Origin: Plicaturopsis crispa FD-325 SS-3
Lineage: Eukaryota > Basidiomycota > Agaricomycetes > Amylocorticiales > Amylocorticiaceae
NCBI GenBank assembly: GCA_000827205.1
Contig: KN832554.1
Location: 1,109,263 to 1,173,262, forward strand
Length of the DNA: 64,000 bases
Direction: 5' to 3'
The position numbers and the translations under genes were made by a program. Below the pieces are notes generated by a model. It did not search any database. It was given only the letters and a program-made list of their open reading frames with translations, and was not told the origin of the DNA. Numbering within the stretch: the first letter of the stretch is position 1; the number at the start of each line of letters is the position of its first letter. Below are positions 57,611-64,000 of the stretch, piece by piece.

Positions 57611-59881
57611 AAGTTTTCAACGCCCCGGGGGCGCGTGGGCGCGTTTTAAACGCCGTTTGGCCACGGCCCATCGAAGCGCCCCTCGCCGTTCCATGCGCGT
57701 CGTTGTGCAGGAAACGACGGGGAAACGATCGTTCTTCGACGTTGCGGAGGTAGCCTGCATGTACCGTAGAGCTTTCGATTTTTGAACCGTCTTGAAGTAG
57801 GAAGTGAAGCAAAACCGGTTAGCGCGTCGCGCGCGAGTCACGTGCTGCATCGTCCAAGCCCTGAAATTGTGGCACGGGCAGACCTTGGTCAAAGAAGTAG
57901 TTGTCGCGGCAATGTCGTGGAGGGTAGACATTTCAAGCCTAACAGGAGAGAGCGACGGGGTATGTAGTGAGACTCGTAACAGGACTTTGTTAAGGATTTA
58001 AATTTCAAAGCTTACAAGGACCGGGGTTTGGAGGGGCATCGCACTGCTTGGAACATGCCAACGAAGCCGACGCATTACTGTAAACAGCAGCGATGCCGTA
58101 CGTTGAGCTGTACATCCGCTGTCCTCTAGAATACACGAGAAACAGTTCACTACGCAGTGTTTGACTATACCCAGAAAGTCATATTAGAGAACCTATCGAA
58201 GTAGGGCATGATAGAGACTTGCCTAGGCCGATCCTGCGCAGGTCAATCTGCAAGCATTTGAGAGTGCTTCCTTGCGAAGCTTCGTCCTCATCCTCCTCGT
58301 CCGAAAAGTCGGGACTTTGAAACGGTCCCGAGCGGTCGTCAACAGCGTCTAACTCGCCGCCACATCTGACGATATGCCGCTCCGCCGGGGGGAACAATGC
58401 AGCAAGGAGGGATACATCCGTTGTCAACGAAAAGCCCTCTGAGGTCTGCGTGAAACTGAGAAAGCGCACTCCGGACTGGCAACCGCGCTGCTCCGCGGTT
58501 GCTGAAAGAGCGGTTTCTAGCCGATTGAGTGCCGGCCGTGGGCATACCTCAATGGGAGAGAGTGGCGCAGTGAGACGCTTGAACGTGGAGTTGAACGAAG
58601 GGCTGACGGTTGTCGTCGATTTCGTGAGGTCTGAGTAGGACTGTGATGCCGAGGAGGGGAGGGAGGAAGTCGAAAGGAGTCCGCGCGGTGAGTGTCACTA
58701 GAATCTTCCTCACTGGAAGGGGAGGAAAACCCGTTTGACGTCGATTCAGTTTCTGCCGGATGGCGACCACAGTCACATACGCGATTGCGGCTCCGGAAGG
58801 AGAGGGGTCTGACGAAACGAATATATCTAGTGTCGTCAACTCGCCGGATTCAGGATAGAGAAGCGCTGGCGCGGGAGGCGGGAGGATAGTGGCTCGGGAT
58901 ATGCGACAAGCTTCACAATTTTGAGACCCCGGTGTTCTGCATCGTCGTCCGTGAGGCCGACACATGTAAGGGGGGCAACGACGCTACCTGTCCCTCCGCG
59001 CGATGGGCTCAAAGTTCAAAAATGTGGGTTTGGGCTCCATTATCTGCCTGAGTACGGGGTGTGATAGTTGGGCTAGCCGGGACAGGGGGACGTGAGCGAG
59101 GCCTAGAGAGACGGGAAGAAGAGCTCATAGTGACCTGCGACGCATGAGTAGACTTTGGGTAACTCCAGGGAACCCGACCAAGCAAAAAGGACGGTACAGA
59201 CAGGAGAATATAAAGGGAACCAGTGGACGAGTCCAAGGAGCAAAAGCAACATCTGACGACTACTGTGCGCAGGTCAAGGACGGTCGGCGGAATGGCCGTG
59301 AAGTAAATCCATCTTCACTATATCGACTCGTCCGCCTTTTCCAGATCGCAGGATAAGAACCGTGGCTCCCCGGGGGCGTGCCATGGTCTAAGCGTGTCTT
59401 CAAGACGTCACGAAGCCTGTCTAGTTGCGAAAATCGATCAGGATTCAAGTTGTCGCAATAGCTGGCACTGTGAATCTCTAGGCGGTCAAGCAAGTGGCGC
59501 CGAGGAGACAAGAAACTGAAGGCCTCTCCGATTGCAGAGCAGCACGGTTCAGTTCTTGTTGAATGTCTGCGAATAACCGTCACAATTATATATATGAGAA
59601 CTATGAAAGGTAATGGCGTGCCGAACGAACCGGCTTATGCACTACGAACGCGAGGATCCATAGTGAGTAGCAGGCGCATCCTCATTGCTAGGAAATCCTT
59701 CCTATCGAGTTCTACGAGGTTCCCCTCGCGGATTTGAATCCGTTGAACCGGGGAAGGCTCTGAGCACCTGAAAGACTGTCGGGAGCGCGAGGCAGACAAT
59801 TTTGCTTGGGGCAGCGAGCTACAGTGTTCATCCATGAGTGTGAATAAGCAACACCTAGTGGAAACGGTAAGGTCAGACTCT
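57611..59881 (-). repeat. R-family internal segment between cores 8 and 9
   Basis: The longest, most complete internal segment. On the minus strand: R landmark (59,880-59,600), the block with FSQLDRLRDVLKTRLDHGTP (59,583-59,260) that matches 22,043-22,312, a block with PTITPRTQADN (59,070-59,040) that matches about 22,335-22,370, a Ser/Pro block (58,965-58,549), the SLTTDVSLLAALF / FSDEEDEDE block (58,470-58,180), and the core 8 extension (57,960-57,611). The order equals that between cores 1 and 2, so these are two copies of one 2.2-2.3 kb unit. Confidence 0.68.
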
Positions 59882-60170
59882 GAACGACACGCAACAATGG
59901 GGAAAATGAAACGCAAAAAAGTACAAGTTCCGACGTCCGCGTAGTCCAGGTCAGCATCCCTCTCGGCACTTTGACTACACGGTACGGTTCATCTGCCCTC
60001 GGTTTGTCAGATAGCAGCCTAGGTTACGGCAGCCGATCGGCCACACAGGCCTCACGCTCCACCGTAGCGGTTGTATCCTACATCCTCCCCGAGTAACGCC
60101 TTGTACAGTTTTCCATGGGACAGAAACGATGCTGTCAAAGCAAATTTTGATTTTGTTTGACTCACCGGTC
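59882..60170 (-). repeat. R core copy 9 (289 bp)
   Basis: Minus orientation, T6 run. To its right (60,171 on) comes the upstream sequence of gene C2 (GTCCTTTGCTTTTGCTACAG), exactly as core 3 abuts C1. Core plus gene C therefore was copied as one piece in inverted orientation. Confidence 0.88.
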
Positions 60171-60477
60171 GAGATTTTAACTGTTTATGCGCAAAATGGA
60201 CGTCAGTCAGACGTCCTTTGCTTTTGCTACAGATGGTGCGCGACGCAATACATCTTGGGTATGAAAAGTCGATGAAGCAGGATGAAGCTGCGCCGCGGCC
60301 GCCACAGTGGGCAGACTGTGGGGGTACTCTTTGAGCCTCGGCACCTGATTGGTCCCCGCGTCCCAAACAGAATTCAATCGCGGCGTTTGCTCAACATTCA
60401 TGAACATTTCCTTCCTTCAACTCGAACACCCATCTATATCCCCGCGAAACCCTCATTTTATATCTAAATCATCACAG

Positions 60478-63294
60478 ATGTCTCTCGCAAACCTCGCTGG
60501 ACACGCCGAAGTCCTTGCAGACGCGGCGGTTGGGCTCTTCAAGGGACTCGTTGGGCTCGTCCGCGAGAGCGGCGTCGCGCCCATCCTCAAGGCTTGGTCC
60601 GACCTGGCCCGCGCTCAAGACAAGCCGAGGCGCATGCGCAGCAAGGCCGAGCGTCAGCTCACAGACTTGAGCAACAAGCTGGAGCGGCAGCGGGAGGCGA
60701 GGAAACAAGCGCCATCAGCAAAACGGCCATTTTTCCCTAGTGCTATAGTGAGCTTATAGACTATCATTGAAAATTATAGCTTGGTATAGCTCTATAGCCG
60801 GTCCCAGCTCTATAGCATCCTTATAGTATTCTCATAGTGTCACGCACACTCTACACAGAGCTATATAGAGATCTGCTAGCCAATGCCCGACTTCTGTTCA
60901 TCGTTCGACGAAATTTTTCTAAGTCTTTTGCTTGGCTTTATTTGTCCGTGCCCCAAGTCTTTGCCACGTCGAGCTCAAGTCGCGCCTCACCTCTTTTTAC
61001 CACCACCATTCCTCCCTTCGCAGTCAACATCATTCTTTTCCAGTTCTTATTGACAGATGATGCTACGACGAGCCCGAACAACGACAGTGCGAACACCACC
61101 ACGGGCACAAACCACGCAGGCTTAAAATATGACGGGCACGAGAAGTACGGCAGACCGCAACACCGCAACAAGTGGGTAAACCACGGCGGGCGCAAACCGC
61201 AGCAACAAATACTCCGACGACGAGGGTAAATTGGCGCGAACTACGGCGGGCACGGACAGCGCGACCAGCGCAAACTACAACGACGGACGAGAACTACACC
61301 GAAGGGAATTTTGGTGGGCACGAACACTACGGTGAGCACACTCGGTTTCGACTTTCAGCCCCTTATATGCTCGCTCAGGCGCTGAGCGGCGGTGGACGGC
61401 AAGCGGAGGCGCCACAACCACTTCAGGTACGCATTCCACGTCCCGTTCCCTGCGCGCGCGCCATCCCAGCAAACGTTTACGAATCATCTAGCTGTGGCGA
61501 CAGCATACGTTGTATCCTGCGCCCTCTTCGGCCGCCATTTCCTCCCGCATTCGGCACTTAGTTCCACGCAGCGGAGCTACGCTAGGCATTTCACGCAAAG
61601 GTACGGCCATCCATTCATGTATCGTGAATTGGTCAATACTAATCGCATTATTACCTCAAGGTGCCAAAGATGATCCCCTGGACTTGGCAATGGTTTCGAT
61701 ATCGCGCTCGCGTAGGGAAGCGGGCGAGGAGTGCTACACGGCCGTTGCCACTTAGCACGGGTCGACCGACGATGTACGGTTGATGGTAAGGACCACTCCC
61801 GCGAGTTCTACCACTGAGCACTCTCATCAACGCACAGGGCCGCAGGCATTCCGCTTGGACAGTGCATCCTGATACACGGGCCGATGCGATCGACAATGCA
61901 GGTATGATTTCAGAAAAGCATCCTTATACTTTCCGGCGCTGACCCTGAACTGCAGAGAGTCGTATCCTCGATGGTGGTGCTGCCTCCCGACGCATATCGG
62001 TGCCTGGGTTTCTTCGGTCGGTGTATGCACTGGTCCTCGAGCTCGTTACACATGCCTGTATATATGTCGCTGCAATACACATATTTTATTTGCTATTCTT
62101 CCTGTACGATTCTGAGTAAAGCTAGAATAGTATTGCCAGTGGATAAAATCCAGATTATAGATTTTTGACTGAGTAGGTAGGATAAGAGTATCTATGCAGC
62201 ACTATACAGTGTACTCGGATCACTATAAAGCACTATAAAGTGCTGTATAGAGCGCGTGCGGTGCTGTATAGAGTTAGATAGTCCCGGACCTAGCTATACG
62301 CGCTATAACACTATACAGCGCTTGACAGCACTGTAAAGTGCCCTGACGTTTTGCTGATGGCGCAAGAAAAGGGCCCAGAAGGCTGCGGCCGCGCGGGCGT
62401 CTGTGTACGCCAAGGAGTCAGACTCGGTTCGCGCCTCTCCTACGACCTCCAGCCTTCCAGTCGTATCCATGGCACAGCCGCGCTCCGAGGCCTCTATGTC
62501 TATGCTTTCAGCCTGTCCCACTATCCCTACCGCACCCGCCTGTCCAGTAGCGTGCCCGCCGTGCCCCACGATCGCGTCTATCAGCCTGGAGCCAATACCT
62601 GCGATATCTTACGTCTCCGCCGCCCATTCGGGGAGCGAGGAATACGCGGCATTCACGTCCGCCGAAGCAACCCTCGGATTTGATTGTTATTTGCTGCAGG
62701 GTATGCTATTTCTCGCATACCAACTTGTGTCCTGTCTCTGACTGCTTTATTGCAGTTGTCAAACATCAAGTCGCTGCGCAGCTGAGATATAATGGGCTCT
62801 TTATTCTTTTGTTCCTGCTATATACCTTCTACCGCCGCAAGCAGCAAGCCCCGACTTCCACACCAAACATAGCTCTGGACAAAATCTCCTCGTCTAGCGA
62901 AACGGACACCCCCTCGCCTTCTTTTGTATCCTTCGATAGGTCAAGAACTACACTAGCTGCTGTCTCGGCTGGCGGGCCCCGCAACGTAACGGCTGGCAAC
63001 ACTGTCGCTGCGAAACGCATCCAGTCCTGTGCCTCACTGTCTCGTCCTACCCGCAGCGTCACCGCGTCACCCCACTTGCCTGCTTCGTCTCAAGCCTTGG
63101 CGGATTCTCACTCGGCACCGTCTGGAACCGCTGACGGTACGAAATTGAAACGGAAACGGACGGCGACCGCAGGCGACGCCCAGGCCTCATGCTCGTCTTC
63201 CGATGTCGTGTTCCCTCGGATTGTGGCGGTCGACCACCCGATACACGACGTCGCTTCGCTCAGTCCTGTGCGCGAAAGCATCCATCAGATTTAA
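60478..63294 (+). pseudogene. Gene C2: paralogue of C1, interrupted by CATCAG element 3
   Basis: It matches C1 throughout: HAEVLADAAVGLFKGLVGLV and APILKAWSDLARAQDK in 60,478-60,712; AQKAAAARAS, SSLPVVSMAQPRSEAS and PACPVACPPCPTIAS in 62,362-62,700; and, after an intron (62,701-62,755), NGLFILLFLLYTFYRRKQQ and a Ser/Thr tail to 63,294. Apart from the 1,647-bp insertion in exon 1 both parts keep an open frame and the same splice sites as C1, so the damage looks recent. As it stands the reading stops within the element shortly after residue 78. Function unknown, as for C1. Confidence 0.82.
60713..62359. mobile_element. CATCAG element 3 (1,647 bp), in gene C2 exon 1
   Basis: Ends CATCAGCAAAACG and CGTTTTGCTGATG, a perfect 13-bp inverted repeat. 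It is flanked by a 2-bp GC duplication (60,711-12 and 62,360-61). Removing the element and one GC gives AAGCGCGCAAG, the exact sequence of paralogue C1 (about 31,226-31,240, minus strand), so the empty site is proven in the same window. Subterminal CTATAG-type words are present at 60,738-60,840 and 62,190-62,330. The interior (61,050-61,350) has short degenerate repeats of the CGGGCACGA/CAACGAC kind. No transposase was seen. Confidence 0.9.
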
Positions 63295-64000
63295 GGCGGT
63301 GGAGGTGCTGCTAGAGAGAGATTTGGTCCCCGGGCTAGTCTCTAAGATAATGTTCGTGTCTTGTCCTTTGTTCTGCCCCGACCTATTGTGGATGTGGATA
63401 CTGTCTCTCTTCTTCTTGGTCTATGTTCGACGTGATATGTGTACCCTGGATGTGTATTTTTGTTTCTTCTAGCAGTACCTGTGTATTCCCGGCCATTTCG
63501 TTGATACGTGTTGTTTCGTCACCTGTAGTTCGAGTTTGTGTACGTCTGAATATAATATTGTCACGGACAGTTTAATTTGGCCGCGCCCGGCTAAGTACTT
63601 GAAAGCAAGCCCCACAGCGATGCGCTGATTGCAGCGTCACTGCAACCACCTTAAGCTTGAGGTGCCTCAGTTTGGCCTGAGTCCAACGGGAATCGGTGTC
63701 GAAGATGCCTGTCCGCAGGTGGGGTCATCGTGAGTGGCGTTATACAGCTTCGGTTACGACTTGCTCGTGATCTGTCCTCGAGCTTTTCTTCAACTAGCGG
63801 CCATACGCCGCCAACATTGCTTTTGTCCCCGGTGTCTCCATCTTCGGTGTCAGCCTATGCGCTGGACCCGCCACTGCTGTCGACGGAGTAGCGTATTGTT
63901 TGAACATTATGCATTCCAAGCACGACTTATATAGTCGCGCCGCTGCTCCTAACATGAACGGTCACTTTTCAACCTTCCCGCCCATCCTTAAACATCGTGA
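63295..64000. other. Downstream of gene C2, nothing recognised
   Basis: This is the 3' region of C2 and beyond. No gene, RNA or repeat with a second copy in the window was found. The open frames at 63,203-63,472 and 63,734-63,934 have no supporting features. Confidence 0.4.

Overview
The window looks like part of a filamentous basidiomycete (Agaricomycetes) chromosome. The genes are split by many introns of about 50-65 bp with GT..AG ends and CTNAN-type branch points, and the recognisable products are typical fungal proteins: PEX14, VPS17, a secreted M24 peptidase, a SKN1/KRE6 beta-1,6-glucan synthesis protein and a membrane-anchored short-chain dehydrogenase. No bacterial operon features, tRNA, rRNA or CRISPR array were seen.

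Positions 1-17,454 are an ordinary housekeeping block: PEX14 (-, runs off the left edge), VPS17 (+), M24 peptidase (-), SKN1/KRE6 (-), a small two-exon gene just upstream of it (-), a 787-residue disordered protein (-), an SDR (+) with a GC-AG intron, and a 586-residue orphan (+). All coordinates given are genomic spans; exon junctions are in the entries and keep an open frame throughout.

Positions 17,600-41,500 are an accessory region. A divergent pair of orphan genes (A, minus; B, plus) occurs twice as a block duplication (about 17.75-20.93 kb and 24.98-28.53 kb). Further small one- or two-span membrane orphans follow (D, C1, E1, E2). Through this region and again at 55-60 kb run nine copies of a strikingly uniform 289-291 bp repeat (the R core). 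It occurs in clusters of two or three, joined by degenerate 1.6-2.3 kb internal segments. Two of the clusters (31.8-35.2 kb and 38.4-41.2 kb) face each other as an inverted repeat round a 3 kb gene island.

Positions 41,800-54,541 hold a wrecked MLH3 mismatch-repair gene cut by two large elements of one DNA-transposon family. The ends are CATCAG..CTGATG with 2-bp target duplications, the subterminal regions are rich in CTATAG, and the interiors are GC-rich tandem repeats. A third member (60,713-62,359) sits in the middle of an exon of gene C2. The intact paralogue C1 preserves the exact empty site. Other smaller inverted-repeat elements (19.09-19.50, 47.89-52.23, 54.17-54.43 kb) are nested or nearby.

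The most promising unexplained objects are the R core (constant length, conserved hairpin, T-run in every copy, no conserved protein reading frame), the CATCAG element family with its clean empty site, and an array of nine hairpin-forming repeats at 43.46-44.65 kb with a symmetrical double substitution.
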